A DNA stretch of 64,000 bases, from assembly GCA_963727495.1 (NCBI GenBank), contig CAVSGQ010000005.1, forward strand, positions 434,001 to 498,000, given 5' to 3'. The position numbers were made by a program, and so were the translations under genes. Positions 7,417-16,121 of the stretch are shown one piece after another. This stretch comes from Actinophytocola sp963727495. GTDB lineage: Bacteria; Actinomycetota; Actinomycetes; Mycobacteriales; Pseudonocardiaceae. The notes beneath the pieces were generated by a model, which was not told the origin of the DNA, ran no database searches, and saw only the letters and a list, made by a program, of their open reading frames with translations. How positions within the stretch are numbered: the stretch's first letter is position 1; each line of letters begins with the position of its first letter.

Positions 7417-8376
7417 TCAGAGGCGTGGCTTTCGTTCATCGAATGACTCGGTGGCTGGTTGTCTGGCCAGCGTCCGAAAGGTTTGCAGGCGGGCGTTCTC
7501 GGCGGCGGCGCGGAGCACGGTGGGGTCGCGTTCCAGGCGGGACGGGACGGGAGCGTCCGCCGACGGAGCGATGGTGAGCAGGTAGGGCGGGCGGGACTGG
7601 TCGGCGGTGGCGAGGGAGTCGACCAAGGCGAGGTAGTCGGGGATGCGGCGGCGGTAGGCGGTGACCAGCGCCGGGTTCAGGGCGCGTAGCTTGCGTTCGA
7701 CCAGGCGATCTCCGAGGCCGCCGGCCGGTGGGATCGTCGAGCCGATGGTGCGGGTGAGCAGGACGAGTACGTGGGTGGCGCCGGCGGCGACGGCGGTGGG
7801 CACCGGGACGGGCTGGGTGAGGCCGCCGTCGAGGTAGCGGCGGCGGTGGTACTCGACGGGGTGGCCGCCGATCCAGGGCAGGCGGCTGGTGGCCAGCAGC
7901 GCGCCGCGCAGTTCCTCCGGTGTGGACATTCCGGTGAGGGCTGTCGCCGCCGCGGTGGCGACGTCGGTGGCCACGCAGTGCAGTTCGACGTCGCTGGCGA
8001 GGGTGCGGGCGTGGCGGCCGGCGTCGAGCATGGCGGAGCTGTAGTCGAGGGTGAACTCGACGTTCACGGCGGGGCGGCCGAACAGCAGGCGCAGCGGGTT
8101 GATGAACTCGCGGCCGGCGAAGCCGTCGGCGTACTCGTGGGTGCAGCCGCCGGCGACCCCGGCCAGCAGGGCGGCGCCGTTGAGGGCTCCTGCCGACGTG
8201 CCGACGACGAGGTCGAAGCAGCCGGCGAGCCCGAGGTCCTCGATCGCGGCTGTCATGGCCGAGGAGACGACGCCGCGCATGCCGCCGCCCTCGATCACCA
8301 GGGCCAGGCGGTGGCCGTCGGCGCGCGTGCCTGCCGCCGCGCGGGACGTCAGCAGGGCGGCGACGGGATGGGTCAC
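7417..8376 (-). CDS. Patatin-like phospholipase family protein
   Basis: A 319-residue patatin-fold acyl hydrolase. It shows the oxyanion-hole motif EGGGMRGV near residue 30, the nucleophile elbow VGTSAGALN near residue 65 and the catalytic aspartate motif DGGLTQPV near residue 210. This is the serine-aspartate dyad of patatins, which release fatty acids from lipids or acyl esters. The start is the GTG at 8374-8376, which overlaps the stop of the upstream alcohol dehydrogenase (GTGA), so translation is probably coupled. No signal peptide is visible, so a cytoplasmic or membrane-surface role is likely. It is the last gene of the operon running left from 10556. Confidence 0.9.
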   Translation of the reverse strand: MTHPVAALLTSRAAAGTRADGHRLALVIEGGGMRGVVSSAMTAAIEDLGLAGCFDLVVGTSAGALNGAALLAGVAGGCTHEYADGFAGREFINPLRLLFGRPAVNVEFTLDYSSAMLDAGRHARTLASDVELHCVATDVATAAATALTGMSTPEELRGALLATSRLPWIGGHPVEYHRRRYLDGGLTQPVPVPTAVAAGATHVLVLLTRTIGSTIPPAGGLGDRLVERKLRALNPALVTAYRRRIPDYLALVDSLATADQSRPPYLLTIAPSADAPVPSRLERDPTVLRAAAENARLQTFRTLARQPATESFDERKPRL

Positions 8377-9407
8377 GGTTCGAGAATGATGCGGATCGGG
8401 TTGCCGGTCTTGTCGGTCAGCCGCGTGACCGCATCCGCGGCCTCGGCCAGCGGCATCCGCGCGGTGATCGAGCGGGTCAGGTCCAGCCGCCCGTAGCGGG
8501 CCAGCGCGATCAGCTGCTCGACCGCTTCCGGGCCGCCGCCGTAGGAGCCGAGGATCTGCCTGCCGCGCACGGACAGGGCGATGCTGTTCGACACCGTCAG
8601 CGGCTCCGCGGTGAGCCCGACCAGCACCAGCCGCCCGCCGATGCCCAGGCAGCGCACCGCCTGCTCGCGCGCCGCCGCGGAACCGGCCATGTCGTAGGCC
8701 ACGTCCAGCCCGCCGGTCAGCCCCCGCACGAGGTCGCGCAGGTCCGGCGCGGCCGGGTCGAACGCCGCGTCCGCACCGAACTCCAGCGCCCGCTCGCGCG
8801 CCGCGGGCAGCGGGTCGACCGCGACGATCGGTGCCGCGCCGACGATCCGCAGCAGCTGCACCGCGTGCGCGCCGAGCCCGCCGACGCCCCACACGCCCGC
8901 CGGACGGCCGGGGGCCGCCGCGCGGCCCGGGCCGGTGATCGCGCCCCACGGCGTGGACACCGCGTCGGGCACGATCGCCGCCTGGTCGAACGGCATGTCG
9001 TCGGGGATCGGGACCAGCGTGTGGTGGGTCGCCAGCGCGTACTGCGCCCAGCCGCCGTCGTAGTCCACCCCCCGGGTGCGCGGGGACAGGCACTGCTGGT
9101 ACCGCACGCACCCCGCGCAGCGCCCGCACCGCTCACCCGCCTGCAGCGTCACCCGCTGCCCGGCCTCCCACGGCCCGGGCACGTCCGGCCCGAGCGCGTC
9201 GATCTCACCCGCGACCTCGTGGCCGAGCGTCACCTCGTCGCCGTCGAGGAACGGTGGGGTCAGCGTGCCGTCGATCAGGTGCACGTCGGACAGGCACACG
9301 CCGGCGGCGCGCACCCGGACCCGGACCTGGCCGGGGCCCGGCTCGGGCACCGGGACCTCGCGGACCTCGAACTTCAGGGTCGGGATCTCCAGCCGTCCGG
9401 CGAGCAT
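8373..9407 (-). CDS. Zinc-dependent alcohol dehydrogenase
   Basis: A 344-residue medium-chain dehydrogenase. It has the catalytic-zinc cysteine in GVCLSDVH, the GHEVAGEI motif, four structural-zinc cysteines in CGRCAGCVRYQQC, and the Rossmann motif VGGLGAHAVQL. It would oxidise an alcohol or reduce an aldehyde/ketone with NAD(P); the substrate cannot be read from sequence. Start ATG 9407 is chosen because it aligns with the family N-terminus; the frame extends 45 codons upstream. It lies between an SDR gene and the patatin gene in one operon, all probably under the MarR gene at 10585. Confidence 0.9.
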   Translation of the reverse strand: MLAGRLEIPTLKFEVREVPVPEPGPGQVRVRVRAAGVCLSDVHLIDGTLTPPFLDGDEVTLGHEVAGEIDALGPDVPGPWEAGQRVTLQAGERCGRCAGCVRYQQCLSPRTRGVDYDGGWAQYALATHHTLVPIPDDMPFDQAAIVPDAVSTPWGAITGPGRAAAPGRPAGVWGVGGLGAHAVQLLRIVGAAPIVAVDPLPAARERALEFGADAAFDPAAPDLRDLVRGLTGGLDVAYDMAGSAAAREQAVRCLGIGGRLVLVGLTAEPLTVSNSIALSVRGRQILGSYGGGPEAVEQLIALARYGRLDLTRSITARMPLAEAADAVTRLTDKTGNPIRIILEP

Positions 9408-9436
9408 CGTGCGCGTCCTCCAAGGGGGTCGGCGAC

Positions 9437-10225
9437 TCAGCCAACCTTGCCACGATCGAACGGCGGCATGCCGGCGACCAGCCCGCCGTCGACCGGCAAC
9501 GTGATCCCCGTGACGAAACCCGCCGCCGGACCGCACAGCCACACCGCGGCCGCGCCGATCTCCGCGGGCGCGGCCAGCCGGTGCACCGGCACCCCGGCCG
9601 CCACCCGCTCCAGCGCCGCCGGGCCGGCCCGGTCCAGCTGCTCGGTGTGCACCGGTCCGGGCGCCAGCGCGTTCACCCGGATGCCGCTCGCCGCGTAGTC
9701 CAGCGCCGCGGTCCGGGTCAGGCCCACCACGCCGGCCTTCGTCGCCGCGTATCCCGCCAGCCCGGCCACCGGGTGCAGGGCCGCGGTCGACGCCATGTTG
9801 ACGATCGAGCCGCCGCCGCCGGCCAGCATCGCGGGGATCTCGGCGCGCATCGACACGAACACCCCGCGCAGGCTCACCGCGACCTCGGCGTCGAAGTCCT
9901 CGACCGGCACCTCGGCGAGCGGCGTCGGCCGGTGCCCGCCGGCGGCGTTGTTCACCGCGTGGTCGAGGCGGCCGTACTCGTCGAGCGTGCGGGCCACCAG
10001 CCGGTCGACCGCCGCCGCGTCACCGACGTCGGTCGGCACGGCCAGCGCCCGGCCGCCGCCGGCGGTGATCCGTTCCGCGAGCGCGGTGATCGCCGCCTCG
10101 TCACGGGCGGCCAGCACGACGGCCGCTCCGGCCTCGGCGAACGCGACAGCGGTGGCCGCGCCGATGCCGCGGCTGGCCCCGGTCACCAGGGCCACCCCGT
10201 CCAGATGCATGTCGTCAGTGGTCAC
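9437..10225 (-). CDS. SDR family oxidoreductase
   Basis: A 262-residue classical short-chain dehydrogenase. It has the cofactor motif TGASRGIG near residue 16, the NNAAG motif, and a catalytic serine followed by YAATK (Tyr-x-x-x-Lys). The C-terminus contains the typical PVDGG. Start GTG 10225; the next gene upstream (ABM protein) ends 10 bases away. Together with the alcohol dehydrogenase it suggests a small catabolic or detoxification operon. Substrate unknown. Confidence 0.9.
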   Translation of the reverse strand: MTTDDMHLDGVALVTGASRGIGAATAVAFAEAGAAVVLAARDEAAITALAERITAGGGRALAVPTDVGDAAAVDRLVARTLDEYGRLDHAVNNAAGGHRPTPLAEVPVEDFDAEVAVSLRGVFVSMRAEIPAMLAGGGGSIVNMASTAALHPVAGLAGYAATKAGVVGLTRTAALDYAASGIRVNALAPGPVHTEQLDRAGPAALERVAAGVPVHRLAAPAEIGAAAVWLCGPAAGFVTGITLPVDGGLVAGMPPFDRGKVG

Positions 10226-10235
10226 GCGCGCCAGA

Positions 10236-10556
10236 TTAGTGGTGGCGCTCCAGCAACTCGTAGTGCTGGGAGTGCTCGTCGTGGCGGGACAGGACCGCGC
10301 GGGCCTGTTCGGGCACGACCGAAGCGGTCGCGTCCGGGCCGGCGAACTCCTCGACCGCGGACCAGTCGTCGAAGGTCATCACGGTCAGGAACTCCGTCTC
10401 GCCCGCCGCGTCGAGGCGGCGGAGGACCGACAGGTCGCGCAGGCCCGCTATCCCGCGCCGCATGATCGCCGGGGCGATCGTGCCGTTCAGCAGCTTCGCG
10501 TAGGCGTCCGCGTCCTCCGGGGTGGCGGTCCAGCCGCGCCAGGTTCTCAGGATCAT
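10236..10556 (-). CDS. Antibiotic-biosynthesis-monooxygenase-like (ABM) domain protein
   Basis: A 106-residue ferredoxin-like dimeric barrel protein. The N-terminus ILRTWRGWTATPEDADAYAK, the central EFLTVMTFDDWSAVEEFAG and the final histidine-rich tail fit the ABM superfamily, which includes small monooxygenases and structural barrel proteins. It is the first gene of the left-pointing operon, divergent from the MarR gene, with a perfect inverted repeat between them. Function beyond the fold is unknown. Confidence 0.8.
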   Translation of the reverse strand: MILRTWRGWTATPEDADAYAKLLNGTIAPAIMRRGIAGLRDLSVLRRLDAAGETEFLTVMTFDDWSAVEEFAGPDATASVVPEQARAVLSRHDEHSQHYELLERHH

Positions 10557-10561
10557 GACGC

Positions 10562-10590
10562 CAGCATACTGGTAGTTTGACAGTATGCTG
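10562..10590. promoter_or_regulatory. Perfect inverted repeat, probable MarR operator
   Basis: CAGCATACTG (10562-10571), nine-base spacer, CAGTATGCTG (10581-10590). The two arms are exact reverse complements. It fills the gap between two divergent genes, and its right arm contains the MarR start codon (ATG 10585). A bound dimer could block both directions. Confidence 0.8.
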
Positions 10591-11025
10591 TCAGATGATG
10601 TCGAGGCCTACCGGCTGCTCGTCGCGGATGTCTACGAGCTCGCCGGGCTCTCCCGGCGCACCAGCGAGACTCTGGCCGGCGCGGCCGGCCAGACGGCGGC
10701 CCGCTGGCACGTGCTCAGCGTCCTGTCCGACGGCCCGCGCACGGTCCCCGCGGCCGCCCGCCGGCTCGGGCTCGCGCCGCAGAGCGTGCAGCGGGTGGTC
10801 ACCGACCTGGTCTCGGCGGGTCAGCTGGAGGCGCGGCCCAACCCCGACCACGCCCGCTCGCCGCTGGTCGCGCTGACCGACCGGGGCCGGGCGACGGTCG
10901 AGGACCTGTTCGCACGCTCGGAGCGCAACCGGCGGGAGGTGCTCGACCGCGCCGGGGTCAGCGGCGAGCGGCTGCTGGTGGCCAGGGAGGTCGTGCGGGC
11001 ACTCGCCGAGGCGCTGCGGGGGTAG
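10585..11025 (+). CDS. MarR-family transcriptional regulator
   Basis: A 146-residue winged-helix protein with the MarR pattern. It has an N-terminal dimer helix, then TAARWHVLSVLSDGPRTVPA, a recognition helix region GLAPQSVQRVVTDL, the wing NPDHARSPLVALTDRGRAT and a C-terminal helix. MarR proteins usually repress neighbouring genes and release DNA when they bind a small aromatic or toxic ligand. The perfect palindrome at 10562-10590, overlapping its own start, indicates autoregulation and control of the divergent ABM-SDR-dehydrogenase-patatin operon. Confidence 0.9.
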   Translation: MLSDDVEAYRLLVADVYELAGLSRRTSETLAGAAGQTAARWHVLSVLSDGPRTVPAAARRLGLAPQSVQRVVTDLVSAGQLEARPNPDHARSPLVALTDRGRATVEDLFARSERNRREVLDRAGVSGERLLVAREVVRALAEALRG

Positions 11026-11029
11026 GGGG

Positions 11030-11461
11030 CTACGGGGTGGCGGCCAGCTGCGGGTCCGGCGCGTACGCGGCCAGCCGGGCCGCCAGGTCGTCGTCGGCAC
11101 CGGCCTCGCGGAACCCGGGCGGTGCCGCCTGGCCGGGTCCGTTGCCGGCGACCAGGTCGGTGGCGAACCGGGCGACCACGCGCGGCGCCGGAAGGACGTC
11201 GGTCCCGAGGTAGGACACGACGATGAGGTCCTCGCCGGACGCGGTCTCGATCGCGCCGCACCAGCCGTGGCGCTCGTCCCAGAGCAGCGCGACGTCGCGG
11301 CCCGGGAAGGCGGGCATCCGCTCGTCGAGCGGGATGTAGGCGGTCGCGGGGCACTCGGTCTGGACGTGGAACGCCTGCCCGGTGTAGCCGAGTGCCTCGG
11401 TCACCAGTCCCGTGTATCGCCGGAGGCCGTGCGCCGACCGGCTCCGAGGCTCGAACTCCAT
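11030..11461 (-). CDS. DUF6292 family protein
   Basis: A 143-residue protein of the actinobacterial DUF6292 type. It has HGLRRYTGLVTEALGYTGQ, PATAYIPLDERMPAFPGRDVA and LLWDERHGWCGAIETASGED, followed by VVSYLGTDVLPAPRVVARF. Members are small cytoplasmic proteins of unknown role, common in Pseudonocardiales. Start ATG 11461 is preferred over upstream codons because AGGAGGG lies ten bases before it. It converges with the MarR gene, whose stop is 4 bases away. Confidence 0.75.
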   Translation of the reverse strand: MEFEPRSRSAHGLRRYTGLVTEALGYTGQAFHVQTECPATAYIPLDERMPAFPGRDVALLWDERHGWCGAIETASGEDLIVVSYLGTDVLPAPRVVARFATDLVAGNGPGQAAPPGFREAGADDDLAARLAAYAPDPQLAATP

Positions 11462-11534
11462 GAGCTTGTGTCCCTCCTGCCAGAGTCTCGTGGCCGCCCA
11501 CGGGCGGCCGACCAGCTGGGTACCCAGCTTCAAG

Positions 11535-11572
11535 CCCCCGACACCCGCCCGTGCAGGGGCGGGTGTCGGGGG
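11535..11572 (-). terminator. Stem-loop terminator after the Hsp20 gene
   Basis: CCCCCGACACCCGCCC (11535-11550), six-base loop, GGGCGGGTGTCGGGGG (11557-11572). This is a perfect 16-bp stem located 21 bases past the Hsp20 stop on the minus strand and before the DUF6292 start. Confidence 0.75.
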
Positions 11573-11592
11573 GTTCCCGACCAGCGGGCCGG

Positions 11593-12024
11593 TCAGGCGT
11601 TGAGCCGCTTGTGGTCCGCGCCGCCGGAGATGGAGATCCGCCGTGGCTTGGCCGCTTCCAGCACCGGGATGCGCAGGGTCAGCACGCCGGCCTCGTAGGA
11701 GGCGTCGATGTGGCCGGTGTCGAGGGTGTCGCCGAGGAACAGCTGGCGGGAGAACACCCCGAGCGGACGTTCGGCGACCTGCATCTCGGCGTTGCCGGGA
11801 TTGCTCGGGCGGCGCTCGGCCTTCACGGTGAGCAGGTTGCGCTCGACGGTCAGCTCGACGGCGTCGGGGTCGACACCGGGCAGGTCGAACGCGACGACGA
11901 ACTCGTCGCCGCTGCGGTAGGCGTCCATCGGCATGGCCGTGGGACGCGACCAGGTGCCGGTGTTGCCGAACACCTGCTGGGCGAACCGGTCCAGCTCACG
12001 GAACGGGTCGGTGCGCATCAACAT
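11593..12024 (-). CDS. Hsp20/alpha-crystallin small heat-shock protein (Hsp18 type)
   Basis: A 143-residue small heat-shock chaperone that holds unfolded proteins in the cytoplasm. The alpha-crystallin domain spans about residues 35-135: MDAYRSGDEFVVAFDLPGVD, LTVERNLLTVKAERR, the FSRQLFLGD strand and the consensus GVLTLRIPV near the end. The N-terminus MLMRTDPFRELDRFAQQVFG is typical of actinobacterial Hsp18. It is divergent from the gene at 12129, which resembles Hsp18 regulators, with an imperfect palindrome between them. Confidence 0.95.
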   Translation of the reverse strand: MLMRTDPFRELDRFAQQVFGNTGTWSRPTAMPMDAYRSGDEFVVAFDLPGVDPDAVELTVERNLLTVKAERRPSNPGNAEMQVAERPLGVFSRQLFLGDTLDTGHIDASYEAGVLTLRIPVLEAAKPRRISISGGADHKRLNA

Positions 12025-12081
12025 CGTGGTCTACCTCCTCGGCTCGATGGGCTGTCGTCAACGCGCACCACCGTTGTAGCA

Positions 12082-12100
12082 TGTCGTCACAACGATGACA
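12082..12100. promoter_or_regulatory. Imperfect inverted repeat between hsp20 and its putative regulator
   Basis: TGTCGTC (12082-12088), ACAAC, GATGACA (12094-12100): one mismatch between arms. A further GATGACA half-site lies at 12120-12126, just before the ATG at 12129. A plausible operator for the product of 12129. Confidence 0.5.
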
Positions 12101-12128
12101 AGAGGAAGGTCGTCGAAAGGATGACATC

Positions 12129-12716
12129 ATGGACGACCGGTCCGCCGCGCGGGCGTTGGCACTGGTCCAGGCCGTGCTCGACGACGTGCGCGAGGGTTCC
12201 TCGGCCGACGTGCTGACCGGCCTGGAGGTCTTGCGGCACCTGCGCGAGGAGATCGCGGCGTGGGAGCCGGAGCTGATCACCGCGGCCCGCGAGCAGGGGG
12301 CGAGCTGGGCGCGGATCGCACCGGCGCTCGGCGTGACCAGCCGGCAGGCCGCCGAGCGCCGGTACCTGCGGCTGCGCCCGTCGACGACCGGCGAGGCGAC
12401 CGGCGAGGCGCGGGTGCGCGCGGAGCGGGACCGGCGGGCGGGCGACCGGGCGGTGGCGTCGTGGGCCCGGGAGAACTCGGCGTCGCTGCGGCGGCTGGCC
12501 GGGCAGGTCAGCGCCTCGGCCGGGCTGGGCGAGGACGCGCGGGCGAGGGTCGACGACGCCCTGGCCGCCGACGACCCGGCCGAGCTGCTCTCCCCACTCG
12601 CCGACGCGCACGCGGAGCTGAACCTGGACGACCGCGGGCTGGCCGACCAGATCAGCTCGATGACGCAGGAGACCGACCAGGTCCGCCACACCACCCGCTC
12701 CCGCCGCTCCCGCTGA
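12129..12716 (+). CDS. Hsp18 transcriptional regulator-like protein
   Basis: A 195-residue protein resembling those annotated as Hsp18 transcriptional regulators in Pseudonocardiales. It is helical, with EVLRHLREEIAAWEPELITA followed by a helix-turn-helix-like segment GASWARIAPALGVTSRQAAERR and an Arg/Glu-rich coiled C-terminal half. Divergent orientation from the small heat-shock gene and the palindrome between them support a role as its repressor or activator. The direction of control is not shown by sequence. The gene is followed by a 22-bp-type repeat array. Confidence 0.75.
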   Translation: MDDRSAARALALVQAVLDDVREGSSADVLTGLEVLRHLREEIAAWEPELITAAREQGASWARIAPALGVTSRQAAERRYLRLRPSTTGEATGEARVRAERDRRAGDRAVASWARENSASLRRLAGQVSASAGLGEDARARVDDALAADDPAELLSPLADAHAELNLDDRGLADQISSMTQETDQVRHTTRSRRSR

Positions 12717-12718
12717 CC

Positions 12719-12833
12719 CCGCGTGTCCAACGCTCCCGACCCGCGTGTCCAACGCTCCGGACCCGCGAGTTCGACGCTCGCCCGGTCCGCAACGTTGGAC
12801 TCACCGCACCGGAGCGTTGGACACGCGAGTCGA
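12719..12833. repeat. 22-bp-type intergenic repeats, forward and inverted copies
   Basis: Three forward copies of the type CGCGTGTCCAACGCTCCGGA, followed by two copies in the opposite orientation. CGCGTGTCCAACGCTCCGG at 12742-12760 is matched exactly by its reverse complement at 12809-12827, so the region can form a long hairpin just after the + strand regulator gene. Confidence 0.85.
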
Positions 12834-12863
12834 GGTGAGCAGGGTGGCGGCCGCGGCGCGGGC

Positions 12864-13062
12864 GTGCGGTTCCAGTACGAGTCCCGCGACGCGAGCGGCC
12901 AGTGGTACCGCAGCTACGGCAACGAGCTGTGGGAGTTCGACGGCAACGGGCTGATGGCCCGGCGCGAGGCCAGCATCAACGACGTGCCGATCGACGCCGC
13001 GCAGCGACGCATTCTCGGCCCGCCCGGAGTCCGAGCACGGGACGGAGTTCCCGCTCGAGTAG
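12864..13062 (+). pseudogene. 3' fragment of a DUF1348 / SnoaL-like protein
   Basis: The frame encodes VRFQYESRDASGQWYRSYG, then ELWEFDGNGLMARREASIND, the conserved C-terminal half of DUF1348 nuclear-transport-factor-2-like proteins. The N-terminal half is absent: upstream sequence is the repeat array. Near 13015 the frame no longer matches the family end; a shifted frame stops at 13060-13062. It is a truncated remnant, probably separated from its 5' half by a rearrangement at the repeats. Confidence 0.7.
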
Positions 13063-13077
13063 GGCCGGGAGTGGGGC

Positions 13078-14791
13078 TCAGTGCGACTCGCGGGCCACCG
13101 CGTGGCCGCTGGCGCCCACCAGGAAGTCCAGGTCCGCGCCGGTGTCCGCGCCGGTCACCGTGTTCACGTACAGCTGCTCCCAGCCGCGCCGCGGCGCCGC
13201 GAGGGCCGCGGCCATCGCCGGTGCGGGCTCGCGGGCGGCCAGTTCGTCGTCCGGCACGCCGACGTCGATCCGGCGGCCGGGCACGTCCAGGGTGATCAGG
13301 TCGCCGGTGCGGATCCGGCCGAGCGGCCCGCCCGCCGCGGCCTCCGGGGCGACGTGCAGCACGACCGTCCCGTAGGCGGTGCCGCTCATCCGTCCGTCGC
13401 AGACGCGGACCATGTCGCGCACGCCCGCGCGCAGCAGCTTGGACGGCAGCGGCAGGTTCGCCACCTCCGGCATCCCCGGGTAGCCGCGCGGCCCGCACCC
13501 GCGCAGCACCAGCACCGAGTCGGCGTCGACGTCCAGGTCCGGGTCGTCGACGCGCGCGTGCAGGTCCTCGACCGAGTCGAACACCACGGCCCGGCCGCGG
13601 TGGGTGAGCAGGTGCTCCGACGCCGCGGCCGGCTTGATGATCGCGCCGTCCGGAGCCAGGTTGCCGCGCAGCACCGCGATCCCGGCGTGCGGCTGCAGCG
13701 GCGTGTCCCGGGTGCGGATCACCTCGGGGTCCCAGATCCGGGCGTCGCCCAGGTGGTCCACGAGCGGGCGGCCGGTGACCGTCAGCGCCGCGCCGTCGAG
13801 CAGGTCGGCGACCTGGCCGAGCACCGCGTGCAGGCCGCCCGCGCGGTGCAGGTCCTCCATCAGGAACCGGCCGGCCGGCTGCAGGTCGACCAGCAGCGGG
13901 ACGCCCGCGCCGACGCGGTCGAAGTCGTCCAGCGTGAGCGGGACGCCGAGCCGCCCGGCGATCGCCAGCAGGTGCACCACGGCGTTGGTGGACCCGCCGA
14001 GCGCGGCCAGCGCGACGATCGCGTTGCGGAACGAGCCGGCCGACAGCACCCGGCTGGGCCTGCGGTCCTGCTCGACCATCTCGACGGCGAGCCGGCCGGT
14101 CTCGTGCGCCTGGGCCAGCAGCCGGCTGTCCGCGGCCGGGGTGCCGGCGATGCCGGGCAGCGTGGTGCCCAGCGCCTCGGCGAGCAGGCCCATGGTGGAC
14201 GCGGTGCCCATCGTGTTGCAGTGGCCGCGGCTGCGGATCATCGACGACTCGGACCGCATGAAGTCCTCGTTGGACAGGGTGCCGGCGCGGACCTCCTCGG
14301 ACAGCCGCCACACGTCGGTGCCGCAGCCGAGCGGGCGGCCACGGAAGGTGCCGGTGAGCATCGGGCCGCCGGGCACGACCACCGCCGGCAGGTCGACCGA
14401 CGCGGCGGCCATCAGCAGCGACGGGATGGTCTTGTCGCAGCCGCCGAGCAGCACCACGCCGTCGATCGGGTTGGCGCGCAGCATCTCCTCGGTCGCCATC
14501 GCCGCCATGTTGCGCCACAGCATGGCCGTGGGCCGCACGTTCGTCTCGCCCAGGGAGACCACCGGCAGGTTCAGCGGCACGCCGCCCGCGTTCCAGACGC
14601 CCTGCCGGACGCTGTCGGCGACCTCGTTCAGGTGGCTGTTGCACGGGGTGAGGTCGGAGGCGGTGTTGGCGATCGCGATCTGCGGCCGGCCGGCGAACGC
14701 GTCGTCGGGCGCGCCGCGCCGCATCCACGCGCGGTGGATGTAGGCGTTGCGGTCCTCGCCCGGCGTACCACGCCTCGCTGCGCAGCGACAT
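13078..14791 (-). CDS. IlvD/Edd family dehydratase (apparent 1-base frameshift near the 5' end)
   Basis: About 570 residues once corrected. It carries the Fe-S and substrate motifs of dihydroxy-acid/sugar-acid dehydratases: DLTPCNSHLNEVAD, GGCDKTIPSLLM, RSRGHCNTMGTAST, and the C-terminal DGRMSGTAYG. The product would dehydrate a sugar acid or dihydroxy acid to a 2-keto acid. The family start MSLRSEAWYAG is encoded from ATG 14791, but in another frame from the rest. An extra base in the CCC at 14759-14761 explains this (expected AGEDRNAYIHRAW). The open frame upstream of the shift does not match the family. Next to a divergent zinc dehydrogenase, a sugar-acid role is more likely than valine synthesis; that is inference. 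Confidence 0.85.
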
Positions 14792-14987
14792 GTCGTGTGC
14801 CTCCGATCTGAGCGTGCCCGACGGATCCCTGGGCGCGCGATTCGCGCCCACGCGGCCCCTCGCGGCGTTGTCGCGGCGGCCGAGTACGACCCGGTACGAG
14901 GCCAATGCTCCGCCGTGCGAGCGGCCGCGCGGATCACGGATCGCATCGACCGTGATCCGTCAGGCACGCTCTAGGATCCGGAAGATC

Positions 14988-16013
14988 ATGGACCACGCTA
15001 CAGCTCGAGCCTTCGTCGTCACCGGCCCCGGCCGGGCCGAGGTGCGTGACGTGCCGGCGCCGGTCGCCGGGCCGGGCGAGGTCGTCGTGGACGTCGAGCG
15101 CTGCGGCGTGTGCGGTACCGACGCCGAGTTCTTCTCCGGCGAGATGGCCTACCTGCACACCGGCGAGGCCGGATACCCGATCCGGATCGGGCACGAGTGG
15201 GCCGGCGTGGTCAGCGCGGTCGGCTCCGGTGTGGACGGTTCGTGGGTGGGCCGGCGGGTCACCGGCGACACGATGCTGGGCTGCGGGCGGTGTGCGCGCT
15301 GCGTCGGCGGGCGGCAGCACCTGTGCGCCGACCGGCACGAGATCGGCATCCGCAACGGCTGGCCGGGGGCGCTCGCCACCCGGCTGCCGGTGCCGGTGCG
15401 CGCCCTGCACCCGCTGCCGGACTCGGTGGACGCCGAGCTGGGCGCGCTGGTCGAGCCGGGCGGGAACGCGGTGCGCGCGGTGCGGGCGGCGGGGCTGTCC
15501 GCGGGGGAGCGGCTGCTGGTGCTGGGGCCGGGGACGATCGGCCTGCTGTGCGCGCTGCTGGCGGCGGCCGACGGGGTCGAGGCGCACCTGCTGGGCGTGA
15601 CGCCGGCGTCGCTGGAGTTCGCTCGGTCGCTGGGGTTCCCGGCGTGGACCGCGGAGTCGCTGCCGGCGCTGCGCTACGACGCGGTGGTCGACGCGTCGAA
15701 CGCGGCGTCGTCGCCGGCGCGGGCGGTGTCGCTGGTCGAGCCGGGCGGGCGGGTGGTGTTCATCGGCATCGCGGGGGAGCCGAGCCTGCTGGACAGCCGG
15801 TCGCTGGTGCTGCGGGACGTGACGGCGGTCGGGGTGCTGAGCGGGTCGGGCGGGCTGGACGGGGCGATCGCGCGGTACGCGTCGGGGGCGGTGGACCCGC
15901 GGCCGCTGGTCGCCGCCACGGTCGGGCTGGAGGACGTCGCGGACGTGCTGGCCGGCCGGCGCCGCGCGGAGTGGGGTGCCGCGCCGAAGGTGCACGTGGA
16001 CCCGCGGCGGTAG
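14988..16013 (+). CDS. Zinc-dependent alcohol/polyol dehydrogenase
   Basis: A 341-residue medium-chain dehydrogenase. Catalytic-zinc motif CGVCGTDAEFF, then GHEWAGVV, a structural zinc site CGRCARCVGGRQHLC, and the Rossmann motif LGPGTIGLLCALL. The C-terminal part is typical of threonine/sorbitol-dehydrogenase-like enzymes. Start ATG 14988 is the first one matching the family N-terminus. It is divergent from the IlvD/Edd dehydratase across about 200 bases, and the pair suggests oxidation and then dehydration of a sugar or sugar acid. A repeat array begins right after the stop. Confidence 0.88.
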   Translation: MDHATARAFVVTGPGRAEVRDVPAPVAGPGEVVVDVERCGVCGTDAEFFSGEMAYLHTGEAGYPIRIGHEWAGVVSAVGSGVDGSWVGRRVTGDTMLGCGRCARCVGGRQHLCADRHEIGIRNGWPGALATRLPVPVRALHPLPDSVDAELGALVEPGGNAVRAVRAAGLSAGERLLVLGPGTIGLLCALLAAADGVEAHLLGVTPASLEFARSLGFPAWTAESLPALRYDAVVDASNAASSPARAVSLVEPGGRVVFIGIAGEPSLLDSRSLVLRDVTAVGVLSGSGGLDGAIARYASGAVDPRPLVAATVGLEDVADVLAGRRRAEWGAAPKVHVDPRR

Positions 16014-16014
16014 C

Positions 16015-16116
16015 GGGGGACTCGTGGGTCCGGAGTGGGGGACTCGTGGGTCGGGAGTGGGGGACTCGCGGGTCCGGAACGGGGGACTCGCGGGTTCGGA
16101 GTGTTGGACTCGCGAG
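16015..16116. repeat. 22-bp tandem repeat array (five units) between convergent genes
   Basis: Units of the type GGGGGACTCGCGGGTCCGGA start at 16015, 16037, 16059, 16081 and 16103, an exact 22-base period. The last is truncated and of the GTTGGACTCGCG variety. The array fills the gap between the + strand dehydrogenase and the - strand phosphatase. Confidence 0.9.
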
Positions 16117-16121
16117 GTGGG

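Noticed and set aside
13078..14967. Long upstream extension of the dehydratase frame (to 14967)
   Set aside because: Residues before AGEDRNAYIH-equivalent do not match the family; the family start is in another frame at 14791, so the extension is an artefact of a one-base shift.
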